Origin: Lewinellaceae bacterium
GTDB lineage: Bacteria > Bacteroidota > Bacteroidia > Chitinophagales > Saprospiraceae
Length of the DNA stretch: 64,000 bases
NCBI GenBank assembly: GCA_020636095.1
Contig: JACJYN010000005.1
Span: 1 to 64,000, forward strand
Direction of reading: 5' to 3'
Positions 44,874 through 54,673 of this stretch are shown here, in pieces. How positions within the stretch are numbered: position 1 is the stretch's first letter; each line of letters starts with the position of its first letter. A program made the translations under genes and the position numbers. Below the pieces are notes generated by a model. The model searched no databases. It was not told the DNA's origin and saw nothing but the letters and a program-made list of their open reading frames with translations.

Positions 44874-46835
44874 TCAATACACGCCCCCCACTACCCGTTC
44901 ATTCCACTCCGGTTCCCCTTCAAACATTGGCAGCCGTTCCGGCACAGCCGTCAGGCCGGTAGTATCCGTCAGGCTTTCCATGAAAGCGGCGAGGGCGGCG
45001 ATTTCCTGCTCATTCAGGTTGAGGGGCGTTTCGGGGAGGGTCTGGTAAGGGACGTCCAGGCCGAGGCCACGGCCGCCGCCTTTGTTGTAGAAATCGATGA
45101 CTTCTTCCAGGCTGCTGTACAGGCCGTTGTGCATGTAGGGGGCGGTGAGAGCGGCGTTGCGGACGGTCACTGTTTTAAAAGAATGAGCGTAGAAGGGCGC
45201 CTCATCCTGCGGGCGGGCGCTGGCGATGCGGCCCGGGTCAGAGTCCAGCGCCGGGCGGCTCTCCGATTGAGTAGCGGGCACACCCAGCACTTCCGATTCC
45301 GATTCCTGGTAATAGGGCGGTACCGTGCCGTTGAAGGCCGGCGCAAAGTGGCAGGTTCCGCAGCTGGCCTTGCCCATGAACAGGTTGAAACCCTGGACGG
45401 CCAGCGGTTCGAGCGTTTCTTTTTCACCGCGTACGTACTGGTCGAACGGGCTGTTGAAGGAGCGAAGGCTGGCGACGTAACAGGCCAGGGCGTCGGAAAT
45501 AGACCATTTGGATAGTTGGTACTGCGGCTGGCTCTGGTATGCTTCGGCAAACAGCTGCCAGTATTCCTGGCTCCGGCTCAGTTTATCGATGATGGCCAGA
45601 AAATCGGTCCCAAACTCTTTGTGGTCGCGCACCACGTGTTTGACCTGGCGTTCCAGGCTGGGTTCCCGCAGGTCGTAGAAATAGCGCTCCGAATAGATGG
45701 CGTTGATCAGGGTAGGGGCGTTGCGCTGTATCTTGCCCTCGCCGTTGAGGGCCAGACTCTTGTCCTGTCCGTCGGTGAAGGCCCGGCCCGGCTGGTGGCA
45801 GGAGGCGCAGGACCGCTGGTTGTTGGACGAAAGGATGGGGTCGAAAAAGAGGAGTCGCCCCAGAGCTACCCGTTTGTCATTGAGCTCGCCGGGGCTGTGG
45901 TTGGCGAAGTAGTGTACGTTCAGGAAATCATCGTCGAAAAGGTTGCCGGCCCGGTAGTTGATGGACTGAGGCAGTTCCGAAACCTCCCCGGGTAGTTCTA
46001 TCTGGAGGGCTTCCTGTGCCTGCAAGCTGAGCGCGAACATGGGGTTGAGGAACGTTTTGAGAAAATGCAGGCGGCCGAAGGTGTCAAAATCCGGGTTGGC
46101 TTGCAGGTAGGCCAGGGCCTGCTGCTGGGTGGCGGCCAGCTGACGGGCTACCGCCGGCGCTTGCTGTTCAATCAGTGGGAGGTAGGCTGCCAGGGCATCG
46201 GCGGCGCCCTTGAGCGCGGCAGATGCTTCCGGCAGGGCGTTGCCGGAGCCGGGCGTATCGAAACCGGTGAGGCCAAGGGTGAAAATCCGGATCAGCTCGT
46301 AGCGAACGGCTTCAAAGACGAAGCGATGCTGCAGCGGGATACCTCCCTGGTAGGTGCGGGCCGCCGCAAAGTCGTGCCCCAGCTGGTTTACCAATGCAGC
46401 GATCTGTTCTTTTTCCGCTTCCGGGCTTTCGCCAAAGACCAGCTCGTCCAGCACCTGCAGGCCAATGGGCTCGATGATGCGCACCTCCGGCACTTTGGCC
46501 TCGGTTGTCGGCAGGGGGGGGCCGTTGAGGTATTTTTTGACCGCTTCCCGGTCGTTGTATTCCAGTAGAAATTCTATTTTTTTAAAGGCCAGGCGGGCCG
46601 CCAGGTGGGCGTGCTGCAGTGCCGGCAGGTTGTTATTACCTTGCTGCGCAAAGCGCTCCGCCTGCTCCTCGTAGGTGTGGATGGCTGCCGTCATTTCCTC
46701 CAGCCCCGTTTCGAACTGCTGTTTTACCTGGCCCAGCGCATCGGCGCCGGTGTATTCCAGCTGCGAGCTGAAGCTTAGAAAGTGTGTGGAGAGGAGTAGG
46801 GCAAAAAGGTAGAGAATACCGTATAGTTTTTTCAT
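44874..46835 (-). CDS. Di-haem cytochrome-c peroxidase/MauG-like protein with imelysin-like N-terminal region
   Basis: A 653-aa periplasmic protein. A signal peptide is followed by a helical domain (about residues 30-280; ALQHAHLAARLAFKKIEFLLEYND, RIIEPIGLQVLDELVFG) like that found before CCP domains in Bacteroidota and faintly like imelysin/EfeO. The second half is a di-haem peroxidase with two haem motifs, C-A-S-C-H and C-G-T-C-H, plus APYMHNGLYSSLEEVIDFYNKGG near the end. Such proteins oxidise a substrate or reduce peroxide. It lies 141 bp after the PhoX-like gene in the same direction, so the two may be cotranscribed. Confidence 0.87.
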   Translation of the reverse strand: MKKLYGILYLFALLLSTHFLSFSSQLEYTGADALGQVKQQFETGLEEMTAAIHTYEEQAERFAQQGNNNLPALQHAHLAARLAFKKIEFLLEYNDREAVKKYLNGPPLPTTEAKVPEVRIIEPIGLQVLDELVFGESPEAEKEQIAALVNQLGHDFAAARTYQGGIPLQHRFVFEAVRYELIRIFTLGLTGFDTPGSGNALPEASAALKGAADALAAYLPLIEQQAPAVARQLAATQQQALAYLQANPDFDTFGRLHFLKTFLNPMFALSLQAQEALQIELPGEVSELPQSINYRAGNLFDDDFLNVHYFANHSPGELNDKRVALGRLLFFDPILSSNNQRSCASCHQPGRAFTDGQDKSLALNGEGKIQRNAPTLINAIYSERYFYDLREPSLERQVKHVVRDHKEFGTDFLAIIDKLSRSQEYWQLFAEAYQSQPQYQLSKWSISDALACYVASLRSFNSPFDQYVRGEKETLEPLAVQGFNLFMGKASCGTCHFAPAFNGTVPPYYQESESEVLGVPATQSESRPALDSDPGRIASARPQDEAPFYAHSFKTVTVRNAALTAPYMHNGLYSSLEEVIDFYNKGGGRGLGLDVPYQTLPETPLNLNEQEIAALAAFMESLTDTTGLTAVPERLPMFEGEPEWNERVVGGVY

Positions 46836-46976
46836 GAATGGCGTGTTTAGAGCCTCCCCCCAGCCCCTTACCGAAGGAAGGGGAGTTGGCTAATGCAGAG
46901 CTGCGAAGAGAATACCTTCTGCTTGCAGTTCCCATCCGCCGACTCCCCTCCTTTGGACGGGCGGGGCAGGCTTGGT

Positions 46977-48869
46977 TTAGTTCACCACCAACTTCTTGGT
47001 TTGGCCATCCGACGTTTGCAGGAAGTAGGCGCCGGCGGGCAGGCCGGAGACGTCAACCTGTGTTACGTTGCGGAACACTTTGATGCGCTGGCCGTCCGCA
47101 TTATAGATAGCCAGGTCGATCGCCTGGTTGAAGTAGACGGCGCGGGTAGCCGGGTTGGGGTAGAGTTGCAGCCCTTCGACATCGCCAAACTGCGGGTCTT
47201 CCAAACCAGAGACGGTGATCTCGTCGAACCCGTGTATGGCGTAGGTCAGCGAATGGTTGAAAGGGAATGGGTTGGTGGAAGAAGGATGCTGGGAGTTGAC
47301 CAGCAGCGACTTGCCATCGGGTGTAGCAATGGCGCCCGTCACCTCAGCGCCGGCGGGCACAGCCGAGATGCGGATGAGGTCGTCAACGGTAGGGTTCTCG
47401 GTGTTGAGGTCGAGCAGCCACAGTTCACAGGTGTTGTTGCTCACTCCTGCAGGCACGCGGCCATAGCTGCGGCCGTTGAGGTCTTCGCAGATCACCAGGA
47501 AGCTCTGTCCGTCGATGTTCATGACGTTCAGGCCATCGGGGTTGGAGAGATGCTTTCGGAAGTAATCGGCTTCAGCCGGGCTTTCTTCCTCATCCCATTC
47601 GGGCCCGCCCTCGATCAGCACCGTATTGTAGTTGGTGGCCGGGTCATACACCCATACGCGGCCGTAGTAGTCGCGGTAATCCGAGCTGCTCGGGGTGCCC
47701 CAGCCTTTGTCGATGGCGCGTTGAATGTGATAGGGGTCGTGGGTAGCGCCGGCGCTCTCTTCATCCGCCCAACGGCTGCCGGGGGAATCGCGGCCCGTCT
47801 CCGTCCAATACACCAGGCCGGTGGCCGGGTCGATGGCGACCCATTCAATGCGGTTGTACATGGTGGCGCCGGCGGCAACCGCCTGCGACTTGAAGTTTAG
47901 CATCTTTTCCGGGTCGGTATTGTCGATCTCAATCCAGCGGTCGTCGGCATCGGCTTTGTAGACATAAAGCTTGCCTTTGGTGAAATCACCGGGCGCATCA
48001 GCGACGAACTTGGTCCAGAAGCCGGGCGTATCATCCGGGCCGAGGTAGATGGTGGTGTTGTCCAGAGCGACTGTGCCGCCTTCATAAGGCTGGCGGCCCC
48101 AGTTGTACTGCTTGCGGATGGCCGTAGCCTGGCGGGGGTCAATTTCCACCATCCAGTTGAAGTTCTCAAACTTCCGAACTTCCAGGCCATCGAATCCCTC
48201 GATATCGGAAGAAATTACGAAGCTGGCCGTGTCGCGCACACCCTGGTTTTCAGCGCCGCCCGGCGCCTTAGGGTATCCACCTGAACCCTGAGAGGAGGTA
48301 AAGCTGCCGTTGTAGATGCTGGAGTTGCTGGAGCGGAACCACTCCTCCGCCGTCCAGATGCGGCCATCGACAACTGAGCTGATACCGCCGCAGTTCATAC
48401 CGGTTTCACCCACGGTATTGACAAAATCTACATTGAAGAACTTGCCCTTGCGGCCGTCTTCCAGTTGCTGGTCGACGACGTTGAGCAGGCCGGTGATGGG
48501 GTCCCGCGCTACGCGGAAAGCCGTCATGCCGCCCCCGTCGCCAATGCGGTCGTCCTGGTAGATCATCTCGTGGTTGACCGAAATCCAACCAAGGCTTTCT
48601 TCGGTTTCATCCGGCGTAAAGCCGATGAAATCATGCCATTCTTTAGCGTAGGCGATACCCGCTTCGTAGCCATAGGTCGGCGTGGTCTGTACCAGGTCGA
48701 CCCCACCTACGAAAAGGACCTGTAGGGAAAGAGGAGAGGGCGGCATCAGTACCGTTTCGGGCACAAAGCCGTCGGGAAGCTCGATCTCCTCTGCGAAGAT
48801 CGTAGCCTGAGCGTTGACAAAGAGCATAGCCATGCTGCTAAGCAACAGAGATAGTATTACTTTTTTCAT
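46977..48869 (-). CDS. PhoX-like (DUF839) secreted protein with T9SS sorting domain
   Basis: A 630-aa exported protein. The signal peptide is MKKVILSLLLSSMAMLFVNAQ. The body carries PhoX/DUF839 landmarks: GWISVNHEMIYQ, NCGGISSVVDGRIWTAEEW, RIEWVAIDPATGLVYWTETGRD, NPDGLNVM and GAIATPDGKSLLVNSQHPS. The last 75 residues (LQLYPNPATRAVYFNQ, IYNADGQRIKVF, GAYFLQTSDGQTKKLVV) are a type A T9SS domain. PhoX enzymes are Ca/Fe-dependent alkaline phosphatases. Whether this member hydrolyses phosphate esters is not shown by sequence alone. Confidence 0.85.
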   Translation of the reverse strand: MKKVILSLLLSSMAMLFVNAQATIFAEEIELPDGFVPETVLMPPSPLSLQVLFVGGVDLVQTTPTYGYEAGIAYAKEWHDFIGFTPDETEESLGWISVNHEMIYQDDRIGDGGGMTAFRVARDPITGLLNVVDQQLEDGRKGKFFNVDFVNTVGETGMNCGGISSVVDGRIWTAEEWFRSSNSSIYNGSFTSSQGSGGYPKAPGGAENQGVRDTASFVISSDIEGFDGLEVRKFENFNWMVEIDPRQATAIRKQYNWGRQPYEGGTVALDNTTIYLGPDDTPGFWTKFVADAPGDFTKGKLYVYKADADDRWIEIDNTDPEKMLNFKSQAVAAGATMYNRIEWVAIDPATGLVYWTETGRDSPGSRWADEESAGATHDPYHIQRAIDKGWGTPSSSDYRDYYGRVWVYDPATNYNTVLIEGGPEWDEEESPAEADYFRKHLSNPDGLNVMNIDGQSFLVICEDLNGRSYGRVPAGVSNNTCELWLLDLNTENPTVDDLIRISAVPAGAEVTGAIATPDGKSLLVNSQHPSSTNPFPFNHSLTYAIHGFDEITVSGLEDPQFGDVEGLQLYPNPATRAVYFNQAIDLAIYNADGQRIKVFRNVTQVDVSGLPAGAYFLQTSDGQTKKLVVN

Positions 48870-49158
48870 AGTTAAGAGACAGTAATTAGTGATCGAATTT
48901 GGCGTTCGATGCGAAGGTCTTAAGCAGATATTAAGTAGGAGTAAAATAAAGGTTAGGCTTTGATTAGTAAATTGTTAATTTAATGTTACTTTGTTAAATA
49001 TTTATAAAATTAAGCCTTGGTTCTTTGAAATTTAACCTAAAAGTGTTCGCAGAAAGCATGATTTTTTATTTTTTTTATTTTTTGTCCAAATAAAAGAGCA
49101 GTAAGGAAGAGTTCCCGGCCTGCGCTCCTGGAAGCTATTAGTTTGCCTGCAAAAATGC

Positions 49159-49188
49159 TTGGTATTTTAAGCCTTTATAGTATATTTG
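49159..49188 (+). promoter_or_regulatory. Bacteroidota-type promoter of the arsenic operon
   Basis: TTG at 49159-49161, a 19-base spacer, then TATATTTG at 49181-49188 match the Bacteroidota -33/-7 pattern (TTG-N19-TAnnTTTG). The start codon follows 53 bp on. The DNA between the PhoX-like gene and here is AT-rich with T-runs. Confidence 0.6.
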
Positions 49189-49231
49189 CAATATAGCAAT
49201 ATAGCAATATAGCAACACAACAATACAGCAC
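49189..49231. promoter_or_regulatory. Tandem ATATAGCA repeats at the ars transcription start, candidate ArsR operator
   Basis: Three AATATAGC units at about 49190-49213, then looser CAACACAACAATACAGCA, directly after the -7 element. Binding there would block transcription, as expected of the ArsR repressor encoded in the operon. Inferred from position only. Confidence 0.4.
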
Positions 49232-49240
49232 CTGAAAGCA

Positions 49241-49858
49241 ATGGGATTAAACTCTGGACTCTCCGTTTACACAGCATCTTTAGATAAAAAGGAAAGCGCC
49301 ATTTCCACGGAGCGCCGGGATTTACTGGAAAAGATCGCTACATTCATCAGAGAAAAGCGGCGTATTGGGGAGCTTGCCCGGCTGACCTTTATCTGCACAC
49401 ACAATTCGAGGCGGAGTCATTTTGGCCAGGCGTGGGCGCAGGTAGCGGCTTATTATTACGGCGTGGAAAAGGTAGAATGCTACTCGGGCGGTACGGAAGC
49501 CACAGCCGCCAATCCGCGTACGATTGCAGCGCTGCAGCGAGCGGGCTTTCAGGTTGATATAGTTATGAATGGGCCGAATCCGCAGTACCGGCTTATTTTT
49601 GCCGAAGGGGAAATGCCGGTGATCGCCTTTTCCAAGGTGTACGATGCGCCGGTCAATCCTTCGGAGGATTTTGTGGCGATCATGACTTGCACTCAGGCGG
49701 ATGAGGAGTGCCCTTTCATTCCGGGGGCGGCCCTGCGGGTGGCGCTTCCCTACGAGGACCCCAAGTCATCGGATGACAGCCCGGCGGAAGCGGCTACCTA
49801 CGATGAGCGCTGCCGGCAGATCGCCACAGAAATGTTTTATATTTTTAGAGCAGTATAG
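49241..49858 (+). CDS. Arsenate reductase-like low-molecular-weight phosphatase family protein
   Basis: A 205-aa member of the LMW protein-tyrosine-phosphatase/ArsC family. The P-loop C-T-H-N-S-R-R-S (about residues 52-59) has the catalytic Cys and Arg. GGTEATAANPRTIAALQRAGFQV and DEECPFIPGAALRVALPYEDPKSSDDSP match Bacteroidota arsenate-reductase-like proteins, with a later C-T-Q-A-D-E-E-C pair that could recycle the disulfide. It should reduce arsenate to arsenite, which the ACR3 pump encoded downstream exports. First gene of the ars operon. Confidence 0.87.
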   Translation: MGLNSGLSVYTASLDKKESAISTERRDLLEKIATFIREKRRIGELARLTFICTHNSRRSHFGQAWAQVAAYYYGVEKVECYSGGTEATAANPRTIAALQRAGFQVDIVMNGPNPQYRLIFAEGEMPVIAFSKVYDAPVNPSEDFVAIMTCTQADEECPFIPGAALRVALPYEDPKSSDDSPAEAATYDERCRQIATEMFYIFRAV

Positions 49859-50000
49859 TTATAGGGTAAATACAGTATCAAGCAAATGAAAGAACATTGC
49901 CACAACCCTGCCTGGCCGGCTGGCTAGACGAACCTACTAAAGATTTCGTGGGGATTTTGTGTTTTCGTTTTTTCGTGGTGATATTCAAAAGCAAAGAAAC

Positions 50001-50330
50001 ATGGGTATTACAAAAACAGAGGACTACACGGCCCGGCAAAACGCGCTGGCAGCTGTGTCCAAAGCTTTGAGCCATCCCGCGCGGGTGGCCATCCTGGAAC
50101 ACCTGGCGAGGGTCGACGCCTGTATTGGCAGCGACCTGGTCGACGAGCTGCCGCTGGCGCAGCCAACGGTCTCCCGCCACCTGCGGGAACTCCGGGCGGC
50201 CGGCCTCATCAAAGGCAGGATAGAAGGGACGAGCGTCCATTACTGCATCAATGCTGCCCGTTGGGCGGAGGTGCAGGGGATGTTCAGCAGTTTTTTCAGC
50301 CGGCAGGTTTCAGATCAGGACTGTTGTTGA
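50001..50330 (+). CDS. arsR: ArsR/SmtB-family repressor
   Basis: A 109-aa winged-helix repressor: ALSHPARVAILEHLARVDACIGSDLVDELPLAQPTVSRHLRELRAAGLIKGRIEGTSVHYCI. Metal-sensing Cys candidates are the Cys in DAC, the Cys in HYC and the C-terminal D-C-C. The start at MGITKTED (50001) is chosen because an earlier in-frame ATG lies in a CACGAA-type repeat. It sits between the reductase and the pump and should repress the operon until arsenite or antimonite binds. Confidence 0.9.
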   Translation: MGITKTEDYTARQNALAAVSKALSHPARVAILEHLARVDACIGSDLVDELPLAQPTVSRHLRELRAAGLIKGRIEGTSVHYCINAARWAEVQGMFSSFFSRQVSDQDCC

Positions 50331-50489
50331 GCCCCAATCGGTATTCGGTATTCGCGCATTCGGGGCAAACGAACGCCGAACTGCCCAAGTTGGGGCGGCT
50401 AATCTAGCTTGGATTAAGATACATTTTTCATTACACTGATAGTAATAAGGAGTGTCTCCTCGACAAGGCGCCCTTTTTCCCTTACCCAC

Positions 50490-51551
<1,062 letters not shown>

Positions 51552-51589
51552 GGGAAGTAGGGGGGAGAGGGGAGATATGGTGTTACAGT

Positions 51590-51670
51590 CGTTATAAATA
51601 TAATCGTTATAAAGGTAATGATTATATTTATAACGATTATAAAAGTAACGATTATAAAAGTAACGATTAG
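51590..51670. repeat. AT-rich AACGATTATAAAAGT repeats
   Basis: About 80 bp of TAATGATTATA and AAAGTAACGATTATA words, matching 25911-25993 and 20049-20070. Confidence 0.8.
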
Positions 51671-51739
51671 CGCTTCAACGGCACGCTCTGCCACCTCCTC
51701 AGGCGTTGCCCTATTTTTCAAACCAACCAATCAATGGCC

Positions 51740-52029
51740 ATGAAAAAGTATTTCTTTACAGCACTATGTATATCCTGGCCTCATCGGCCTATACGCAACA
51801 CGATCAACTCAGCCCTAAGAGTACCGTAACCTGGGTGGGCAAAGCGGCTTTCAGCACTTATACCCTTAGCGGAACCATTGAGGCAAAATCGGGCGTGCTC
51901 AGCTGGCTGGAGGGGCGCATTCAAAAAGCTTCCCTCATTATGGATATGCAGAGCATACAGTCGGACATACCCCAATTGACCGATCATTTGCGAAGCGCCG
52001 ATTTTTTTGAGGAAGAAGAGGTGGAATAA
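51740..52029 (+). pseudogene. Truncated, frameshifted YceI-like domain
   Basis: MKKYFFTALCISW begins a signal peptide, but the rest (ILASSAYTQHDQ) lies in another frame. Then a YceI-like core follows (STVTWVGKAAFSTYTLSGTIEAKSGVLSW; ASLIMDMQSIQSDI; LTDHLRSADFF). It stops after EEEEVE, where a normal YceI would continue for roughly 80 more residues. YceI proteins bind isoprenoid lipids. This one is a remnant after the ars operon. Confidence 0.75.
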
Positions 52030-52073
52030 TCCTGTGGGCTTTCGTACCTTGGTTGTGAACCACAATCTACGAC

Positions 52074-53285
52074 ATGAACGATTCATTCCGTCAACAGTTT
52101 CCATCCCTAAGCCGCCAGCACAATGGCGGGCGGCTGGTATTTATGGACGGCCCCGGCGGCACGCAGGTGCCGCAGCCGGTGATTGACGCCATTAGCCATT
52201 ATTACAAAAATTCCAACGCCAACAGCCATGGCGCCTTCGTTACCGCTCAGGAGACGGACGAGGTGCTGGACGGCGCCCGGGCGGCCGTTGCGCACTTTCT
52301 GGGGGCGGAAGGGCCGCACACCATCTCCTTCGGGCAGAACATGACGACCCTCAACTACTCACTCAGCCGGGCTGTCGAGCGCCTGCTGCAGCCGGGCGAT
52401 GAGGTGCTGATCACCCAACTGGACCACGAGGGCAACCGAGGCCCCTGGCTGGCTCTGCGGGAACTGGGCATCGTCGTGCGGGAAGTGCAACTGAAAAAAG
52501 ATGGCCAGCTGGATTATGAGGATATGGCCGCCAAACTCAACGAGCGCACCCGCCTGCTGGCGCTGGGGTACGCGTCGAACTTCATGGGCACGGTCAACAA
52601 CGTGCAGCGGGCGCGGGCCCTTACCTATAAGGTAGGCGCCTGGCTGCTGCTCGACGCCGTGCATTTTGCCCCCCATTTCCCACTGGATGTGCAAGCCATC
52701 GGCTGCGATTTCCTGCTGTGTTCGGCGTATAAGTTTTACGGGCCGCACGTGGGCATCCTCTATTCCCGCCCCGGCCTGCTGGACCGCCTGCCTGCCGACC
52801 GCCTGCGCACCGCTGCTCAGGAGGCGCCTTACAGTATCGAGACCGGTACCCTCAATCACGCCGCACTGGCCGGAGTCAAGTCGGCGGTAGACTTTATCGC
52901 CAGCTTTGGCAGTGGGGCCGATTATCGCTCTTGTGTGGTGGATGCTATGAACCAAATCCATCACCATGAGATCGCCTTGGCCAAAAAATTGTACACCGGC
53001 CTCTCTGCCTTGGATGGGGCCCGGATCATTGGCCCTCCTATCGATGCGTCTTTGCGGGCGCCTACCCTGGCCTTGCACACGCAAAGCCTGCGCCCGGAAG
53101 CCCTGGCCCGAAAACTGGCCGGCCGCAATATCCTGGCCTGGGACGGGCACTTCTACGCTATCCGCGCCGCCGAAGTGCTGGGCCTGCTGGAAACGGGGGG
53201 CGTAACCCGCCTGGGCCTTTCCGCCTATTCTTCGGAAGAGGATGTGGAGCTGGTGCTGGAGGGGGTGAGGGCTTGTATGGGGTAG
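52074..53285 (+). CDS. Cysteine desulfurase-like aminotransferase (class V)
   Basis: A 403-aa PLP enzyme of the cysteine-desulfurase-like group (VC1184/TIGR01976 type). FMDGPGGTQVPQPVIDAI opens the protein, ANSHGAFVTAQETD follows, QLDHEGNRGPWLALREL carries the PLP-stacking His region, LLLDAVHFAPHFPLDV has the PLP Asp, and LLCSAYKFYGPHVGIL has the Schiff-base Lys. The mobile catalytic Cys loop of true desulfurases is not evident, so the substrate is uncertain. The gene ends exactly where a 650-bp word array begins. Confidence 0.87.
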   Translation: MNDSFRQQFPSLSRQHNGGRLVFMDGPGGTQVPQPVIDAISHYYKNSNANSHGAFVTAQETDEVLDGARAAVAHFLGAEGPHTISFGQNMTTLNYSLSRAVERLLQPGDEVLITQLDHEGNRGPWLALRELGIVVREVQLKKDGQLDYEDMAAKLNERTRLLALGYASNFMGTVNNVQRARALTYKVGAWLLLDAVHFAPHFPLDVQAIGCDFLLCSAYKFYGPHVGILYSRPGLLDRLPADRLRTAAQEAPYSIETGTLNHAALAGVKSAVDFIASFGSGADYRSCVVDAMNQIHHHEIALAKKLYTGLSALDGARIIGPPIDASLRAPTLALHTQSLRPEALARKLAGRNILAWDGHFYAIRAAEVLGLLETGGVTRLGLSAYSSEEDVELVLEGVRACMG

Positions 53286-53935
53286 GGGTTCGCGGTTCGG
53301 AATTCGCAGGTTCGCAGGCCGCACGGAGTCCGGGCGAATTCCGAACAACCGAATTCCGAACTCCGGACTCCGCGGTTCGCGGTTCGCTATTCGCGGTTCG
53401 CAGGGGGTTATTCCGGACTCCGCTGTTCGCAGGTTCACTGTTCGCAGGTTCGCAGACCGCACGGAGTCCGGGCGAACTCCGAACAACCGAATTCCGAACT
53501 CCGAACTCCGGACTCCGCGGTTCGCAGGTTCGCTATTCGCGGTTCGCAGGCCGCACAGAGTCCGGGCGAACTCCGAACAACCGAATTCCGAACTCCGAAC
53601 TCCGCTGTTCGCAGGTTCGCAGACCGCACGGAGTCCGGGCGAATTCCGAACAACCGAATTCCGGACTCTGCGGTTCGCAGGTTCGCTATTCGCGGTTCGC
53701 AGGGTGTGCTTCCGGACTCCGCGGTTCGCAGGTTCGCTATTCGCTGTTCGCAGGGTGTGCTTCCGGATTCGGACTCCGCAGTTCGCAGGCCGCACGGAGT
53801 CCGGGCGAATTCCGAACAACCGAATTCCGAACAACCGAACAACCGAACTCCCCACCGAGTCCCTCCGAACTCCGAATACCGAACTTGCGAACCTCCGAAT
53901 ACCGAACTCCGAACTCCGAACTCTGAACAACCAAC
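53286..53935. repeat. Largest eight-base-word array (650 bp, five composite units)
   Basis: Composite units of about 100-140 bp repeat roughly five times: a GTTCGCAGG part, GCACGGAGTCCGGGCGAATT, CCGAACAACCGAATTCCGAA, CTCCGGACTCCGCGGTTCGC and TTCGCTATTCGCGGTTCGCA. It ends in CCGAATACCGAAC words. It is open on both strands in several frames. No spacer/repeat pattern like CRISPR. Confidence 0.95.
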
Positions 53936-53939
53936 CCCC

Positions 53940-54461
53940 TCACTCCCCCCTGCCCAGCGCAGCTTCCAGTTTCTGTAGATTATCCTTGATCATCAGGTCA
54001 GTAGGCTGCAGGGATTGGGCGGTGGCAAGGGCTTGGCGGGCTTTGGCGAAGTCTTTCTGAATATAGGCAATATGAGCGAGGTTGAGTTGTGCCAGGGCAT
54101 GGTCGTTGGGGGTACGCAGGCCCAGGGAGACGGCCTTTTGCAAGTATTTTTTCGCCTGTTCCCGCTTTTTGTGTTGCAGGTGCAACATGCCCAGGGTGAA
54201 GAAGTAGTAAGCGCGGTTGCGGGGCAGGAGCCAATTGGGTTTCCATACCTGGCTGAGCAGGGCTTCTGCCTGTTGGGGGTTGCCGCGCTTCAGGCTGTTG
54301 AAAGCCATCCAGACGTTGCCGAAAAGAATATGGGATAGCAAAAGCAGCAGGCCCGCCAGGTACAGATACCAGGACTGGGACAACCCCAGCTTCACATGCA
54401 GCAGCATACCGAGCCCCCAAAATAAGGCGATCAGGGCGTAGCGCAGGTAGGAATAAGTCAT
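53940..54461 (-). CDS. TPR-repeat membrane protein
   Basis: A 173-aa protein with two N-terminal membrane helices (YALIALFWGLGMLLHVKLGL; WYLYLAGLLLLLSHILFG) followed by about three tetratricopeptide repeats (SLKRGNPQQAEALLSQV; YYFFTLGMLHLQHKKREQAKKYLQKAV; ALAQLNLAHIAYIQKDFAKARQALATA). It probably scaffolds a membrane complex on the cytoplasmic face. Its stop codon abuts the end of the large word array. No specific family name recognised. Confidence 0.82.
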   Translation of the reverse strand: MTYSYLRYALIALFWGLGMLLHVKLGLSQSWYLYLAGLLLLLSHILFGNVWMAFNSLKRGNPQQAEALLSQVWKPNWLLPRNRAYYFFTLGMLHLQHKKREQAKKYLQKAVSLGLRTPNDHALAQLNLAHIAYIQKDFAKARQALATAQSLQPTDLMIKDNLQKLEAALGRGE

Positions 54462-54673
54462 ATCAGCTTTTTTTGCCCGTTGCTAATATAGGTTTTAAAA
54501 TCCCGATTTAATATACAAAACCTGCCTTTTGGCTTTAGTTTTTAGCGATTCACTCGAAAAAAAGCCTATTTCCGTCGAAGGCTTTGTATTTTGCAGTTCA
54601 TTATTTCGTAAGCTTGTGGCCGGTAATCCGGCGCAGCCAACGCACAACGCTTAAAACACACCCAGGCTGAATA

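Noticed and set aside
53273..53926. Open frames with RNSEFG, NSEPANRGVR or FRTTEFRTPN repeats over the word arrays (also 20087-20539, 58257-59348, 58906-59394)
   Set aside because: The arrays are open on both strands because their words contain few stops; there is no signal, domain or partner frame.
53286..53935. CRISPR array
   Set aside because: Units are made of short degenerate words without constant repeats and unique spacers of fixed length, and no cas genes are present.
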